In this document: positions 21,501-32,683 of the stretch, in pieces
Layout of the letters: the number at the start of each line of letters is the position of its first letter
Position numbering within the stretch: position 1 is the stretch's first letter
NCBI GenBank assembly: GCA_012520645.1
Contig: JAAYNV010000028.1
Span: 1 to 64,000 of the forward strand
Origin: Clostridiales bacterium
GTDB taxonomy: Bacteria; Bacillota; Clostridia; Lachnospirales; Lachnospiraceae
Direction: 5' to 3'
DNA length: 64,000 nucleotides
Notes under the pieces: generated by a model
Database searches by the model: none
What the model was told of the DNA's origin: nothing
Seen by the model: only the letters and a program-made list of their open reading frames with translations
Translations under genes and position numbers: made by a program

Positions 21501-22470
21501 CCAGTGTTACCTTAGTTCCTGCTGTAGCAAGAATTTCTCCTGTCATGGTATCTACAACATCTTCTGCAAGGATCTGATGTCTGATACGGTTCCTTAAGGC
21601 TAATTTCTTGTTAAACTTATATCTTCCGACTTTAGCCAGGTCATATCTTCTGGGGTCAAAGAACATTGCCGTAATAAGACTCTCTGCACTTTCCACGCTG
21701 AGCGGCTCACCCGGACGGATTTTTTTATACAACTCTAAAAGACCTTCCTGATAATTCTCAGCAACGTCTTTTGCAAAGCTGGCTTCAATCTTCGGCTCAT
21801 CACCGAACAGCTCTCTGATTTCATCATTTGTACCAACGCCCAGTGCACGGATCAGCACAGTGATCGGTACCTTTCTCGTTCTATCTACACGTACATAGAA
21901 AACATCATTGGAATCTGTTTCGTATTCCAGCCATGCGCCACGGTTCGGAATAACGGTACAGGAAAACAGTCTTTTTCCTATTTTATCATGGTCAATCGCA
22001 TAATAAATACCCGGAGAACGTACCAGCTGGCTGACGATTACACGTTCCGCACCATTGATTACGAATGTTCCGGTCTCAGTCATTAACGGAAGATCTCCCA
22101 TAAAAATCTCATGTTCGCTGATTTCTTCCTTTTCTTTATTATACAGACGTACCCTGACCTTTAAAGGAGCCGCATAGGTGGCATCTCTTTCCTTACACTT
22201 TTCAATCGTGTTCTTGTTGACAGGCATCTCGTCTTCGCATAATTCGAAGTCCACGAACTCAAGACTCAGGTGTCCGCTATAGTCTGCGATTGGAGAGATA
22301 TCATCAAAGACTTCTTTTAAGCCTTCTTCCAGAAACCACTTATAGGAATCCTTCTGAACCTCGATCAGGTTCGGCATCTCCAAAACCTCTTTTTGTCGTG
22401 AATAACTCATACGCATGCTCTTGCCATGATTGTTGACAACAGGACGTATTCTGTTCTTTTCCATTGACAT
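18583..22470 (-). CDS. rpoB: DNA-directed RNA polymerase subunit beta
   Basis: [44 protein letters not shown] etc.; 1295 aa. Confidence 0.99.
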   Translation of the reverse strand: MSMEKNRIRPVVNNHGKSMRMSYSRQKEVLEMPNLIEVQKDSYKWFLEEGLKEVFDDISPIADYSGHLSLEFVDFELCEDEMPVNKNTIEKCKERDATYAAPLKVRVRLYNKEKEEISEHEIFMGDLPLMTETGTFVINGAERVIVSQLVRSPGIYYAIDHDKIGKRLFSCTVIPNRGAWLEYETDSNDVFYVRVDRTRKVPITVLIRALGVGTNDEIRELFGDEPKIEASFAKDVAENYQEGLLELYKKIRPGEPLSVESAESLITAMFFDPRRYDLAKVGRYKFNKKLALRNRIRHQILAEDVVDTMTGEILATAGTKVTLELADAIQNAAVPFVYIQTEERNVKVLSNLMVDITNFVDCDPKELGVTEAVYYPVLAQILEEHAGDPEELADAIKKNIHELIPKHITKEDILASINYNIHLEYGLGNDDDIDRLGNRRIRAVGELLQNQYRIGLSRLERVVRERMTTHDAEEISPQVLINIKPVQAAVKEFFGSSQLSQFMDQNNPLGELTHKRRLSALGPGGLSRDRAGFEVRDVHYSHYGRMCPIETPEGPNTGLINSLASYARINEYGFVEAPYRKIDKSDPQNPRVTDEVVYMTADEEDNYHVAQANEALDAEGHFVKSSVSGRYREETQEYPKSMFDYMDVSPKMVFSVATALIPFLENDDANRALMGSNMQRQAVPLLITEAPAVGTGMEPKAAVDSGVCVVAKKSGTIDHVSSNTIRMTYDDGEREEYHLTKFSRSNQSNCYNQKPIVFKSDHVEAGQVIADGPSTQNGELALGKNPLIGFMTWEGYNYEDAVLLSERLVQDDVYTSVHIEEYEAESRDTKLGPEEITRDVPGVGDDALKDLDDRGIIRIGAEVRAGDILVGKVTPKGETELTAEERLLRAIFGEKAREVRDTSLKVPHGEYGIVVDAKVFTRENGDELPPGVNQAVRIYIAQKRKISIGDKMAGRHGNKGVVSCVLPVEDMPYLPNGRPLDIVLNPLGVPSRMNIGQVLEIHLSLAAKALGFNVATPVFDGANEVDIMDTLDLANDYVNLEWEEFEKKHKEELLPEVMEYLYKNRDHRKLWKGVPISRDGKVRLRDGRTGEYFDSPVTIGHMHYLKLHHLVDDKIHARSTGPYSLVTQQPLGGKAQFGGQRFGEMEVWALEAYGASYTLQEILTVKSDDVVGRVKTYEAIIKGDNIPEPGIPESFKVLLKELQSLGLDVRVLREDNTEVEIMETIDYGEADYRYEIEGDSRDYNNYENESLGSFGYQKQEFDENSGELVSSEDEVEEDFADDMADADFEESFDEV

Positions 22471-22628
22471 TTCACCCCGTTCTTTATGATTTTAAGCCTT
22501 AATCAGCACTATTTACCTTGCAAAATGTATACCACACCACAATAGTGCACTATCCATTCTACTACAAGACCCAAAGATATGTCAAGCAGTTATTTCCAGT
22601 TTTTCAAAGGCCTTTTTATCACAAAAAA

Positions 22629-22655
22629 GGATGCAGCCAGTATAAAGCTGCATCC
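22629..22655 (-). terminator. Terminator/attenuator downstream of rplL
   Basis: GGATGCAGC-9-GCTGCATCC perfect stem with T-run on the minus strand. Confidence 0.8.
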
Positions 22656-22677
22656 TCTCAATCTCAGTCTTCTTAAA

Positions 22678-23055
22678 TTATTTAAGAGTAACCTTAGCGC
22701 CTTCTGCCTCAAGTTTTGCCTTGATGTCTTCAGCTTCTTCCTTAGAAGCGCCTTCTTTTACTACCTTCGGAGCGCCGTCTACAACGTCCTTAGCTTCCTT
22801 TAAGCCAAGTCCTGTAGCTTCACGAACAACCTTGATAACCTTAACCTTGTTCGGTCCTACTTCTGTAAGTTCTACGTCGAACTCTGTCTTCTCGTCAGCT
22901 GCTGCTGCGCCGTCTCCGCCTGCTGCTGCAACTACAACACCTGCTGCTGCGGATACACCAAATTCTTCTTCACATGCTTTTACTAAGTCATTTAACTCTA
23001 ATACTGTAAGCTCTTTGATAGCGTCGATAATTTCCTGAGTGGATAATTTTGCCAT
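22678..23055 (-). CDS. rplL: 50S ribosomal protein L7/L12
   Basis: [38 protein letters not shown]... Confidence 0.99.
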   Translation of the reverse strand: MAKLSTQEIIDAIKELTVLELNDLVKACEEEFGVSAAAGVVVAAAGGDGAAAADEKTEFDVELTEVGPNKVKVIKVVREATGLGLKEAKDVVDGAPKVVKEGASKEEAEDIKAKLEAEGAKVTLK

Positions 23056-23125
23056 TATAATTTACCTCCATTTTTAATTTTCAAATTGTCTTGTTTCTAT
23101 ATTACTTGTTTCCGGTCTGACAGAA

Positions 23126-23686
23126 TTACTCTGCTGCCGGTGCTTCTTCTGCCGGAGCCTCGCCTGCTGCTTCCTCTGCCGCCGGTGCTTCGCATGCAGA
23201 TGCTCCGCCTTTTTCTGCCAGCTGATTCATCACACGTGCAAAGTTTGCAATCGGAGACTGAATGCTTCCCAGTAACTTGGAAAGTAATTCTTCTCTGGAA
23301 GGAATCTTAGCGATCTCAGCCATTCCTGCTGCATCATATACAGTTCCTTCTACCACACCTGCTTTGATTTCAAGCTTGTCTGCGTCCTTCGCAAACTTAG
23401 CAAGTACTCTGGCCGGAGCAGTTGCGTCTGTAGTGGAAATAGCGATTGCGCTAGGTCCTTCCAGATACGGAGCAAGCGCTTCGAAATCAGTTCCCTTGAA
23501 TGCGAAGTTCATCATTGTGTTCTTGTAAACCTTGTAAGTGATTCCTGCTTCACGAAGCTGCTTACGAAGATCTGTATCCTGTGCTACGGTAAGTCCACGG
23601 TAGTCAACCAGTACAACAGACTGTGCATCCTTGATGCTTGCGGAAATCTCTTCCACGATAGGCTGTTTCAATTCAACTTTTGCCAT
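23126..23686 (-). CDS. rplJ: 50S ribosomal protein L10
   Basis: MAKVELKQPIVEEISASIKDAQSVVLVDYRGLTVAQDTDLRKQLREAGITYKVYKNTM... Confidence 0.99.
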   Translation of the reverse strand: MAKVELKQPIVEEISASIKDAQSVVLVDYRGLTVAQDTDLRKQLREAGITYKVYKNTMMNFAFKGTDFEALAPYLEGPSAIAISTTDATAPARVLAKFAKDADKLEIKAGVVEGTVYDAAGMAEIAKIPSREELLSKLLGSIQSPIANFARVMNQLAEKGGASACEAPAAEEAAGEAPAEEAPAAE

Positions 23687-23767
23687 TTTTTTACCTCCTT
23701 ATAGATTTTGTCCGGCATACGCCGGTATTGCCGATCAGGAGTTTTATGAATTCTTCAAAATAAGAAC

Positions 23768-23920
23768 CAAAAACCTCCCCGTCTTCAGGCATTGCCAAAA
23801 GACAGGGAGGTAAAAATCATTGCAAAAACTCTTTTCTCCTCGGCAGGCGTTTTCTTCTTACGCATCAGTTCCCAATAGGAAAACCTCTGCACCTGCTGTC
23901 TTCGGCATGGTTCTAAAACC
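23768..23920 (-). ncRNA. L10 leader (ribosomal protein leader) with attenuator hairpin
   Basis: Minus: CCATGCCGAAGACAGCAGGTGC...CGCCTGCCGAGGAGAAAAGAG followed by terminator ACCTCCCTGTCTT...AAGACGGGGAGGTTTTTGG upstream of rplJ. Confidence 0.9.
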
Positions 23921-23958
23921 TTGAATAGAATAGCATAGCTCTATTAATCTGTCAAGCG

Positions 23959-25158
23959 CTATTTTTCAACTTCTGTCAGTTCCTTTACGATTTCCGGATA
24001 GATCCATCTGTTCTTTTCCCGGTCCATTAATCCATATTTCCCCGGTTCTTCTGGTTTCCCACCGTTATCCCACCATATACACATAATACCGCTCTCTTTT
24101 GCTTTCCGGACATAATATCTGGTCCATTCCACCCGTTCTGCAGTATTTCCACGATTTCTGCATCCAAACTCACCAATAATGACCGGAATCCGCCTGTCCA
24201 GGAAATACGTTTCCAGTTGTTCCATCAATTCATCAATTTCAGCCGTATCCTCCTTTTGTTCCAAAGACCATTTCGCTGTTCCATCCTCTTTTTGTGCAAA
24301 TGAATAAGGAATATATCTGTGTACTGTTACAATTAAATGGCCATCCTGCGGTAATTCCATCTCCCGAAGCACTTCTTCCTGTGCCGCATCCGCATAGGTA
24401 GGCAGCAGAAGATACCTCTTTGCATTATTTCCACCGCAGCTTCTGACCGTATTCACAAAAGCGGCATTTAAACGGTTCACATTTGCCCTTGCCTCGCGTG
24501 TTCCGCCGTTCCATTCATATTCACTATCCGTCAGCCGCGGTTCATTCATTCCCTCAAACAGCAGCTCTTCTTCATAATCCGCAAAATATTCTGCAATCTG
24601 CCTCCATGCCCCGCACAGTCTTACTTCTGTCTCATCCACCTTCTCATCTGTCAGCTCGATCCACTCCTCATGGTGCATATTGATAATAACATACAGATCC
24701 GCGGCTCTCGCATCATCCACCACCTGCCGGACCCGGTTCAGCCATGCCGGATCAATCTGTCCTGCCGCGTCCATATGCTCATACCATGTAACCGGAATCC
24801 TGACCGTATCAAAACCAGCCCCCTTTACTGTCTGAAACAATTCAGGTTCTATCACAGGATTCCCCCATCTGGTCTCGTAATCCGTCACGGTTCCAATCTT
24901 TTCCTGGCTTCCATAGCAGTCCAGCGCATTGCCCAGGTTCCACCCATTACCCATTTTCTTTACAAAGCGTAATGCCTCTCCCTGCTCATACCACCGTAAC
25001 AATGCCACCCCTGCCACAACCGCCAGGATAATCCCGACGGCAAGCTTACAGCCATTGCATTTCCGAAAATTCTTTTGCCTTGTCATTTGGTTTCTTTTCA
25101 TCACTCTGCCCGCTTCCCAGACGATTACTTCCATCTGTCTTTTCCCTGTTCTGCTCAA
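23959..25158 (-). CDS. GH5-family endoglucanase (cellulase), membrane anchored
   Basis: GNGWNLGNALD..., LLFEGMNEPRL, IPVIIGEFG; N-terminal TM; true start may be 25101 or 25086. Confidence 0.9.
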   Translation of the reverse strand: MSRTGKRQMEVIVWEAGRVMKRNQMTRQKNFRKCNGCKLAVGIILAVVAGVALLRWYEQGEALRFVKKMGNGWNLGNALDCYGSQEKIGTVTDYETRWGNPVIEPELFQTVKGAGFDTVRIPVTWYEHMDAAGQIDPAWLNRVRQVVDDARAADLYVIINMHHEEWIELTDEKVDETEVRLCGAWRQIAEYFADYEEELLFEGMNEPRLTDSEYEWNGGTREARANVNRLNAAFVNTVRSCGGNNAKRYLLLPTYADAAQEEVLREMELPQDGHLIVTVHRYIPYSFAQKEDGTAKWSLEQKEDTAEIDELMEQLETYFLDRRIPVIIGEFGCRNRGNTAERVEWTRYYVRKAKESGIMCIWWDNGGKPEEPGKYGLMDREKNRWIYPEIVKELTEVEK

Positions 25159-27376
25159 TCCACTTCTGCAGCTGGATACGTTTCACTCTGTTTTCATTGT
25201 TTTCCTTATAGTTTACAACCGAATACAATTTTAAACCATTCGGAAGCACACGTTCCTTTCTGCATACCAGTTTGAGTCCCTCAGCCAGACGCAAAACCAT
25301 CTGTTCCGGTGCCTTTTCCATACGTATCGCTACGAATTTATAATTAAAGTTTGCGATCTGTGTCTTTCCGCCGCCTTCTACCTGAACAGAGGCCTCCATC
25401 GGAATACGGGCCATCTTACGCTTTTCATAAAAAGTCTTGGCCGCTCTTCTCTCAATGTTTGTCTTAAGATCGTCAAAAAATCCGCTGGACTCATCCAGAT
25501 TGGTTGGCAGTGTTGGTTCTCTGTCATACAAAATTCCCAAATAATCATCATGGCCTTCTGCCATATCCTGAATCACAAACGCATATTTCCACTGGTTTTT
25601 TCCGCCCGATACATTGGTAACTGCCCCTTTTACAGTCGCTTCATAACGGTCTGTTTTCAACTGTATATCAACCGTATCCTGATCATCCAGATCCATCGGC
25701 GCTTCAAATATGACCGAAACTCCTCCCTCTGACAGATCTTTCGTCATCCCATGGTACACATCGCCCCGGTAGCGTATCGTACAATCCACTGACGCGAACA
25801 CTCTTTCCGTCTTACGGTACAGGGTACGACCGGAAACAAAGAAGATAGCCATTACCAGTCCGAACAGGTTATTCAAAAGCCAGAACAATACAACGATCGG
25901 ATCCAGGGAACCGGATTGGAACATCATCCTTACACAATTACAGATTCCGATAACAGACAAAACAATCAGCAAAAGAAACGGTATCATATAGATGCCATTC
26001 TTTCCTCTTTCATCTTCCGGTCCGTCTTTCTGCGTCACTTTGAACTTCTTCAGGCTGATTCCAAAGGTCTCTGCAATGATCGGAATGAGCATAAACGGGA
26101 ACAATACCACCTCATAAACAGAAGTCCATTTCGTAGTACGGATATTGTTACTTAACATCCGCAATGCAATATTACTCGTCACATACATTGGCAGCCAGAA
26201 AATCAACACCTGCAAAAGCGTACATTTGATGACCATATACCCAAAGACAGCAAACATAATCGGCGACATGATGTACACAAAACGCTTAATTGGAGCATAC
26301 CAGTACCAGACTGAGGACCAGTAATTCATCTTCTGTCCCCAGCTTAATCCTTTGGTCATAAAAATATGCAGCTTTTTACCAGTGGAGATAACCCCGCGCC
26401 CCCATCTGACACGCTGCTGTATCAGACTCTTTAGATCTGTCGGGGAAAGACCTGAGGCAAGCACCTCATTGATACCATAGCAAACATACCCTTTCTTCTG
26501 CAGACAAAGACCGGTCGCAAAATCCTCTGTGATGGCATCCGTATAAAAGCCACCGATATCCTCCAAGGCTGCACGGGAGAGCATCGTGTTAGAGCCTCCA
26601 TAGATTACACTGTTGGATTTGTTTCTCGATACCTGAATGTCCTTATAGAAATAGTCCTGCTCATTCGGTATTCTACTTTCCGAAAACAAGTTGAACTGGT
26701 AAAGATCCGTATTGTAAAAACTCTGCGGGGACTGCACAAATCCCATGCGGATCTTATCCTTCTCGTCCCTGCCTTCATTTTTTATCTCAGCATCTACAAA
26801 ATACGGTACCATCCTCATTAGGAAATTATGATTCGGTATCATATCCGCGTCAAAAGTCACCACCAATGGGGATGAGGTCACACTCAGTGCGTGGTTCAAA
26901 TTGCCTGCCTTGGCATGCTCATTATTTTCCCGGTCCAGATAATTGATACCCATTTTTTCTGCCAGTTTACGCATAGAAGGACGCCTGTTATCGTCACACA
27001 AATAAATATGCACCTTACTCTTATCCGGATAATCCATGTGCAGACATCCATTAATCGTCTTATAAAGCAGCTCCTCCGGTTCGCTGTAAGTGGCGATGAA
27101 CACATCCACATCCGGGAACCGGTCAAGCGGTACATCCGGTAACTTAGGCACTCTGACATCGTGCATATCATAATAGTGAACCCACGCCTCAAACATACCA
27201 AATACTTCCACCACAATCAGTGCGATACCCGACACAAGAGAAACCCATCCGTATTCTACCGGAATCGTAAAGAAAATTCTCCAAATAATGTAAACCAATG
27301 TACAAATGGCATTGATGATATACCACCATCTTCGCCATACCCGTTTCAGCCAATTCTCCTTTTCTTTTTCCTTCAT
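25046..27376 (-). CDS. Cellulose synthase catalytic subunit (BcsA-like, PilZ domain)
   Basis: GT2 motifs DDNRRPS, DADMIPN, TEDFATG, QQRVRWGRG; C-terminal PilZ-like RYRGDVYHGMTKDLSEGGVSV. Confidence 0.93.
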   Translation of the reverse strand: MKEKEKENWLKRVWRRWWYIINAICTLVYIIWRIFFTIPVEYGWVSLVSGIALIVVEVFGMFEAWVHYYDMHDVRVPKLPDVPLDRFPDVDVFIATYSEPEELLYKTINGCLHMDYPDKSKVHIYLCDDNRRPSMRKLAEKMGINYLDRENNEHAKAGNLNHALSVTSSPLVVTFDADMIPNHNFLMRMVPYFVDAEIKNEGRDEKDKIRMGFVQSPQSFYNTDLYQFNLFSESRIPNEQDYFYKDIQVSRNKSNSVIYGGSNTMLSRAALEDIGGFYTDAITEDFATGLCLQKKGYVCYGINEVLASGLSPTDLKSLIQQRVRWGRGVISTGKKLHIFMTKGLSWGQKMNYWSSVWYWYAPIKRFVYIMSPIMFAVFGYMVIKCTLLQVLIFWLPMYVTSNIALRMLSNNIRTTKWTSVYEVVLFPFMLIPIIAETFGISLKKFKVTQKDGPEDERGKNGIYMIPFLLLIVLSVIGICNCVRMMFQSGSLDPIVVLFWLLNNLFGLVMAIFFVSGRTLYRKTERVFASVDCTIRYRGDVYHGMTKDLSEGGVSVIFEAPMDLDDQDTVDIQLKTDRYEATVKGAVTNVSGGKNQWKYAFVIQDMAEGHDDYLGILYDREPTLPTNLDESSGFFDDLKTNIERRAAKTFYEKRKMARIPMEASVQVEGGGKTQIANFNYKFVAIRMEKAPEQMVLRLAEGLKLVCRKERVLPNGLKLYSVVNYKENNENRVKRIQLQKWIEQNREKTDGSNRLGSGQSDEKKPNDKAKEFSEMQWL

Positions 27377-27383
27377 CTTTCCC

Positions 27384-28220
27384 TTATTCCCTTTCTTTTA
27401 CAATCTTTTTGCCATCACTTAAAAAAATCTGATCTTCTTCTCCGGTAAAAAATAACTCCGTTTCCATACTGCTGCAGGTGTCGCAGATAATCGAATCCCC
27501 TTTTTTTGCCGTTACGACCGCAAACTCCGGTTTCAGTCTGAGCAACAATTTACCTGTGAGTGCATTGGCTCTTCCATGATCTGCCACTTTATACAGATTT
27601 GCCTCCGGCCATTTTACCATAAGCAGTTCTTCCGTACGTTTTTCTGCTGCATCCCCCACAAAGACCATCTTTACATCCTTATGCTCCAACAGCACTGCCA
27701 ACGAGTAATTATTAATATTTTCATAATTTTTTTCAAGCGGTGGATAAACCAGTAAATTCATGCCACCCAGTATCATCTTCTTTGTCTTTGTGGGATAAAT
27801 AACCGGAATATCCTTCTGCTGGCAAATTCGGTTGATTCGCCCCATTTCTTCATTCTGCTTCGCATAATATGGCGCAATGATATTTCCTACCATATCCATT
27901 TCCAACAGCCGTACTGCATTCCCAATATGCTCCTCCTTCGGAGTAGTCAGAATCATACTGTCTATACGTTCTATTTTCCTTGTCTGCAAATATTCCAGAA
28001 TTTTATCTTCATCCTGTGCGCTCCCCGTATCGATCATCACGGCTCTGCTGCCATTCTGTATCACAATGCAGTCTGCATCCTGCCCTGTTCTAAGAACTGC
28101 CACCACAATGGTTCCGTTGTCCGCTCTTTTCTCCCCAGCTCCAAGCAGCCAGCACAATGCCGCAAGAACACCCAGAAATACAATCCATCCGGCAGCCATA
28201 CCTATTTTATTTATTTTCAT
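27384..28220 (-). CDS. ComEC C-terminal-like metallo-beta-lactamase-fold hydrolase
   Basis: VLRTGQDADCIVIQNGSRAVMIDTGS...VVFVGDAAEKRTEELL...VADHGRANAL; N-terminal TM anchor. Confidence 0.75.
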   Translation of the reverse strand: MKINKIGMAAGWIVFLGVLAALCWLLGAGEKRADNGTIVVAVLRTGQDADCIVIQNGSRAVMIDTGSAQDEDKILEYLQTRKIERIDSMILTTPKEEHIGNAVRLLEMDMVGNIIAPYYAKQNEEMGRINRICQQKDIPVIYPTKTKKMILGGMNLLVYPPLEKNYENINNYSLAVLLEHKDVKMVFVGDAAEKRTEELLMVKWPEANLYKVADHGRANALTGKLLLRLKPEFAVVTAKKGDSIICDTCSSMETELFFTGEEDQIFLSDGKKIVKERE

Positions 28221-28229
28221 TCTTCCTCC

Positions 28230-29453
28230 TTACTCCGCTTTGAAATATGGAATCGAGGCGTCTTCTATATTATATGGATATACTTCCACCAGAATATAAT
28301 CATATCTGTTTTCTCTAATGTGCTGTTCTATATCCACTTTATCCTCCGTATCTTTTGTCCAGAAGGCTTCAATCTCACCACACATAGGTGACAGAAAAGC
28401 AATGACCGGCGAAAAGTAAGAGTCCTTCAATATCAGCACCTTCGGTCCGTCTGGATTTTGTTGATTGATCACATGATCGTATACATTGATACCAGACAAA
28501 TAAATGCTGTATCTGGAATCATCATATGGGTCTGTATTGGTCAGATTGCTTTCATAAAAGAAACTCTCTTCAAAGCTGCCGCTCTGTTCAATATCTCTCC
28601 CGCTATCCTTTTGGGCCGTAAACTCATACTCTCCGTTTTCCTTAGGCCAGATCAGTTCAAAATCATCCAGCCCTGAAAATGTAATTCCGGTATTTCTCCC
28701 CATTGACCCCAGCATACACTGTTTATACTCTTTTATATTATAATTTCCGATATCCCGATAATAACCATCCGGATCCCAATTTTCTCCATATCGCCTGTCA
28801 ATCTCATCTACAATTTGAAAAGTAGCAAGCAGTGCTGCTCTTGTGGTCCAGTGATGGTCTGTTTTATAGAACATCTCTTCATAGGTAATGTCATCCGTAT
28901 TATCAAAATAAGTCCTCAGATCCAAAACATCCACCTGATTTTTTTTCAGTTCATATAAAAATTCATCCTGAATCTTATTGGCATCGTTAATCGGCATTCC
29001 TGCGTACATGTTACTTTCTCCCGGTATATATTTTCCCGGTGGTGCAACAAACAACACCTTTGTACCGTACGGTTCCACATATTCCTTCAAACGCCGTATC
29101 CGCTTTGCATATTCCGGCACCAGCGGATCTTCCTCTCTATAAAAAGAAGCATGCTGCAGCATATCCTGTTTGTCTTGAATATAGGAAAAATTATTGCTCT
29201 CCCGTTTTCCCAACAGACGCTGCAGATAGCCATAGCCCTCGATAAAACACATTCTTCCAGCCATCTCGTCCGCAATCGTATCCTCCACCTCTGCAATCAG
29301 CCCGCTTACATCCGAAATGCTTTCAATCTCCGTCTCCTGAAAAACCTCCACAATACTTCCAAGCTGCTGTTTCCAGTTCACAATGCAGAATAATGATAAA
29401 AGCACACAGAACAGAACCGCATAACAGCACTTTTTTCTATAAAAACGTTCCAT
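28230..29453 (-). CDS. AlgX/AlgJ-like (DHHW) SGNH-type acetylation protein
   Basis: KTDHHWTTRAALLATFQIVDE, adjacent to MBOAT gene. Confidence 0.8.
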   Translation of the reverse strand: MERFYRKKCCYAVLFCVLLSLFCIVNWKQQLGSIVEVFQETEIESISDVSGLIAEVEDTIADEMAGRMCFIEGYGYLQRLLGKRESNNFSYIQDKQDMLQHASFYREEDPLVPEYAKRIRRLKEYVEPYGTKVLFVAPPGKYIPGESNMYAGMPINDANKIQDEFLYELKKNQVDVLDLRTYFDNTDDITYEEMFYKTDHHWTTRAALLATFQIVDEIDRRYGENWDPDGYYRDIGNYNIKEYKQCMLGSMGRNTGITFSGLDDFELIWPKENGEYEFTAQKDSGRDIEQSGSFEESFFYESNLTNTDPYDDSRYSIYLSGINVYDHVINQQNPDGPKVLILKDSYFSPVIAFLSPMCGEIEAFWTKDTEDKVDIEQHIRENRYDYILVEVYPYNIEDASIPYFKAE

Positions 29454-29466
29454 TTTTCCACCCTGC

Positions 29467-30909
29467 CTAAAAGTTGAAATAAATAAAAGGATTGTATGCT
29501 CCCATAGATAAGTAACAGATTCCCAGAATAACCAGTGCTATGACAGCAAACGGATAGCATGCGTTATATACGTGCTCCGCCTTCCCCATCTTATGCTCCG
29601 CCAACATTCGATTGATATTTCTGGCAATCGGTGTCGAGAAAAGAATACCCAAAAGCAGCCAGAGCCAGTATTCCTTTACCAGCATAAGCGCCGTTGCACT
29701 AAACACCCCATTCCGATTCATCGCAAACATATTTTTCAGGAAAATTCCCGCCTGATACAGATCATCCGCCCGGAAAATCACCCAGCCGATTGTCACAATA
29801 AACATCGTATAGAAATGCTTTATCACACGATGCCCTTTCATCTTTCCAATATCCAGAAAACGTTCGGCAAGCTGCGCGGTAAAATGAAGCATTCCCCAGA
29901 TTGGAAAGGTCCACTGTGCTCCATGCCAGATTCCGGTTAAGAGCCAGACGATGAACATATTTTTGACCATCGTATCCTTATTTTTAACCCTGGAGCCGCC
30001 CAACGGGAAATAAACATATTCCCGGAACCAGTCCGTCAGGGAAATATGCCAGCGTTTCCAAAAATCGTTAATGGAATCCGCAATATACGGATAATTGAAG
30101 TTCTCTCTGAATTTAAAACCGAATATGAGACCAAGCCCAATTGCCATATCCGAATATGCCGAGAAATCGAAATAAATCTGCAGCGTATAGGCAATTGCTC
30201 CAAGCCACGCAAGCAGTGCCGGTACATTGTATGCTTCCTGCCCAATTTTGGACCAGTTAAAAATATAATCTGCCAGAATTGCCAGATTGTTAGCTAACAG
30301 AATCTTCTTTCCAAAGCCTACTGAAAATCTGGCAATACCGGCTGAAAACTTATGAACAGTCTCCTTTCGGCTGCGTATCTGTTCCGCAATATCCGAATAC
30401 TGAATAATCGGACCCGCGATCAGCTGTGGGAAGAAAGCAATATACACACCGACATACAGAATATTTCTCTCAACCTCCGTTTTTCCTTTATAGACATCCA
30501 CAACATAAGACAATGCCTGAAAGGTAAAAAACGAGATACCAATCGGAAGTGCAATATCCACTGCCGGTACCATGCTTCTGCCTGTCATGCCATTTAACGT
30601 TTCTACCACAAAGGTAAGATATTTGAAAACAAACAGAATTCCAAGATTACAGATGCAGTCAACGATCATCACTTTCTTTTTAAAAGAAGAACCCGCTCCC
30701 TTTCGTCCAATCAGCATCCCAGCTCCCCAGTTCAGCACAATGGAAAAAAGCATCAGCAAAACATTCTTTGGCTCTCCCCAGGCATAAAAGAAAATACTGG
30801 TAAACAGCAGCCAGATATTCTGAAGTTTCCTGTTCCATTTCAGACAGTAATAGCCCACAACCGTTACCGGAAAAAAATAAAGTAAAAACACAAGACTAGA
30901 AAAAAGCAT
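29467..30909 (-). CDS. MBOAT-family O-acyltransferase (AlgI-like)
   Basis: MLFSSLVFLLYFFPVTVVGYY...FPQLIAGPII...SAYSDMAIGLGLIFGF...FWKRWHISLTDWFREYVYFPLGG...GIWHG; start chosen at internal Met 30909 (ORF extends to 31011). Confidence 0.93.
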   Translation of the reverse strand: MLFSSLVFLLYFFPVTVVGYYCLKWNRKLQNIWLLFTSIFFYAWGEPKNVLLMLFSIVLNWGAGMLIGRKGAGSSFKKKVMIVDCICNLGILFVFKYLTFVVETLNGMTGRSMVPAVDIALPIGISFFTFQALSYVVDVYKGKTEVERNILYVGVYIAFFPQLIAGPIIQYSDIAEQIRSRKETVHKFSAGIARFSVGFGKKILLANNLAILADYIFNWSKIGQEAYNVPALLAWLGAIAYTLQIYFDFSAYSDMAIGLGLIFGFKFRENFNYPYIADSINDFWKRWHISLTDWFREYVYFPLGGSRVKNKDTMVKNMFIVWLLTGIWHGAQWTFPIWGMLHFTAQLAERFLDIGKMKGHRVIKHFYTMFIVTIGWVIFRADDLYQAGIFLKNMFAMNRNGVFSATALMLVKEYWLWLLLGILFSTPIARNINRMLAEHKMGKAEHVYNACYPFAVIALVILGICYLSMGAYNPFIYFNF

Positions 30910-30912
30910 ACC

Positions 30913-31074
30913 TATTTTTCCCCTTTCTTCTCTTTCCTTGCATAATACCAATAGCTGCCAAGTATCAACAGGAACGAGACTGCGAAAGCCACCCGGAAGA
31001 CAAAATGCCATCCCGGGGTACTGACTGATTTTAAAAAGTAATCAAATTCCGGTATGAAATCTGGTATTGTCATA
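30913..31074 (-). CDS. 53-aa single-TM membrane protein immediately upstream of the MBOAT gene
   Basis: Minus: MTIPDFIPEFDYFLKSVSTPGWHFVFRVAFAVSFLLILGSYWYYARKEKKGEK*; not in ORF track (short). Confidence 0.7.
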
Positions 31075-31077
31075 TTA

Positions 31078-32673
31078 TCATTTCTCCCTGCTTACATAGA
31101 TTGCCGGCACAAAGAACACCGCCAGACAGATTATAAAAAAGATCCCGTTTCTGCCCCTTCTCCCTGTATCCAACTCGGTTCCTTCACGCATATCCTTCAA
31201 ATCACGCATAATCGAATCGCCATGTTTTCGTAACACTGTCTTAATCCGGTAAAGTTCCTGCTCATAGCTGTCACTTTGCCGCACGATCAGATCTCCGTCT
31301 TCATCCAGATAATCCACCAATGCAAAGCTGTTTTTCTCCTGATACATCTTTGACCACCTTGCCCACTCACGCGGCTGGGCATACGTCAGATACTCGTGTA
31401 TTTCATCCACAAGCCCTATGATGTTCTCTTCAGACAAAAGACCTCTGCGCAGCCTGGCATAACGCTTCTGTACCTTTTCCATAAACGCCTGATCCTGTAC
31501 CAGTCTGTCAAAAAAAGGCGCCGTGTAAAAAGCCAGGTCTTCCTCACTCATTTCTGCCAGCTTATAATTATCTATCGCTCCGTCATAATCCCATACCGGA
31601 CCAATCTTCAGCTTACCCCCCAGTTCCTTATACATGTAAGTGGAATTGTTTCCCGCGTCATAATTTCCAAAAAACTCATTGATAATAAAATAATCGACAA
31701 AAGAATCGACATCAATGTAATCGGGATATCTGGAAAATGTCATATAATCATCCGCATACAGAATCTGCTCCACTTTTGAAATATCCTGTTCGATATACTG
31801 AACCGTCTCTTCTGAAATCTTATACCTGCTCGGATAAATCACCCCGAGATAGCCATAAGTCAGACCTTCCCTCGTAGCATAGGTATCCAGCATCAGCCCT
31901 TCTTTATCATAGCGGTCACGTCGTACGATATAAGGCGTATACACATCTGACTTCTTATAATCCGAAATATTGACACGATACTCGCCCTGACCTACTTTTT
32001 CTCCAAGGAGATACACACCCTGATAGGTATATTTTCCATCCTTTCTGATAAACACCTCGCAGTATTTTGTATCCGGAGCATAATCCGTCATCTGGGATGC
32101 CACCCGGTAGCACAAATAATTACGCATCATGCTCGGATCCGACATACTGCCATTCAGTACCCATTCATCATCTGCTCCCATAGACAACAGTGAAATTTTA
32201 TTATCCTGCCCGCTCTCGGTCCGAAGCTTTACCAGATACTGCGGTTTATCATACATCATAGATGTATTTCCACGTCGCTTAATTAATATTTTGCTCTCCT
32301 GAACCGGTTTATCTGTAATATGGTTGAGACCGCCGCTGTCAATCACCTGTATCCTTCCCTCTATGTATGGTTCCACATCCTCCAGCGTCTCGTATATCTT
32401 TGTTTCCTGGTTATAAGCCAGCGTTATCGGTGGTTCTTTCCCATTCATATCAAGCACAATGATCGGAAGTCCGGTCTCAAATCCCTCATCTGCCACAAAC
32501 TCATCATCCAGATGCGCCAACGGTTCTCCAGTCTCTTCCACCAGTTCCAGATGTTCTCCATATATATTCTGTTCTATCTTCACGTGGCATTTCTGGTACC
32601 ATACATTCATTCCAAGTAACACAGCCACACAGACCACAATACCTGCCACGCCTTTCCCCCGTTTTATACGCAT
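31078..32673 (-). CDS. CotH kinase family protein
   Basis: RRGNTSMMYDKPQYLVKL, GADDEWVLNGSMSDPSMMRNYLCYRVA, VWDYDGAIDNY. Confidence 0.9.
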   Translation of the reverse strand: MRIKRGKGVAGIVVCVAVLLGMNVWYQKCHVKIEQNIYGEHLELVEETGEPLAHLDDEFVADEGFETGLPIIVLDMNGKEPPITLAYNQETKIYETLEDVEPYIEGRIQVIDSGGLNHITDKPVQESKILIKRRGNTSMMYDKPQYLVKLRTESGQDNKISLLSMGADDEWVLNGSMSDPSMMRNYLCYRVASQMTDYAPDTKYCEVFIRKDGKYTYQGVYLLGEKVGQGEYRVNISDYKKSDVYTPYIVRRDRYDKEGLMLDTYATREGLTYGYLGVIYPSRYKISEETVQYIEQDISKVEQILYADDYMTFSRYPDYIDVDSFVDYFIINEFFGNYDAGNNSTYMYKELGGKLKIGPVWDYDGAIDNYKLAEMSEEDLAFYTAPFFDRLVQDQAFMEKVQKRYARLRRGLLSEENIIGLVDEIHEYLTYAQPREWARWSKMYQEKNSFALVDYLDEDGDLIVRQSDSYEQELYRIKTVLRKHGDSIMRDLKDMREGTELDTGRRGRNGIFFIICLAVFFVPAIYVSREK

Positions 32674-32683
32674 ATGCCACTCC

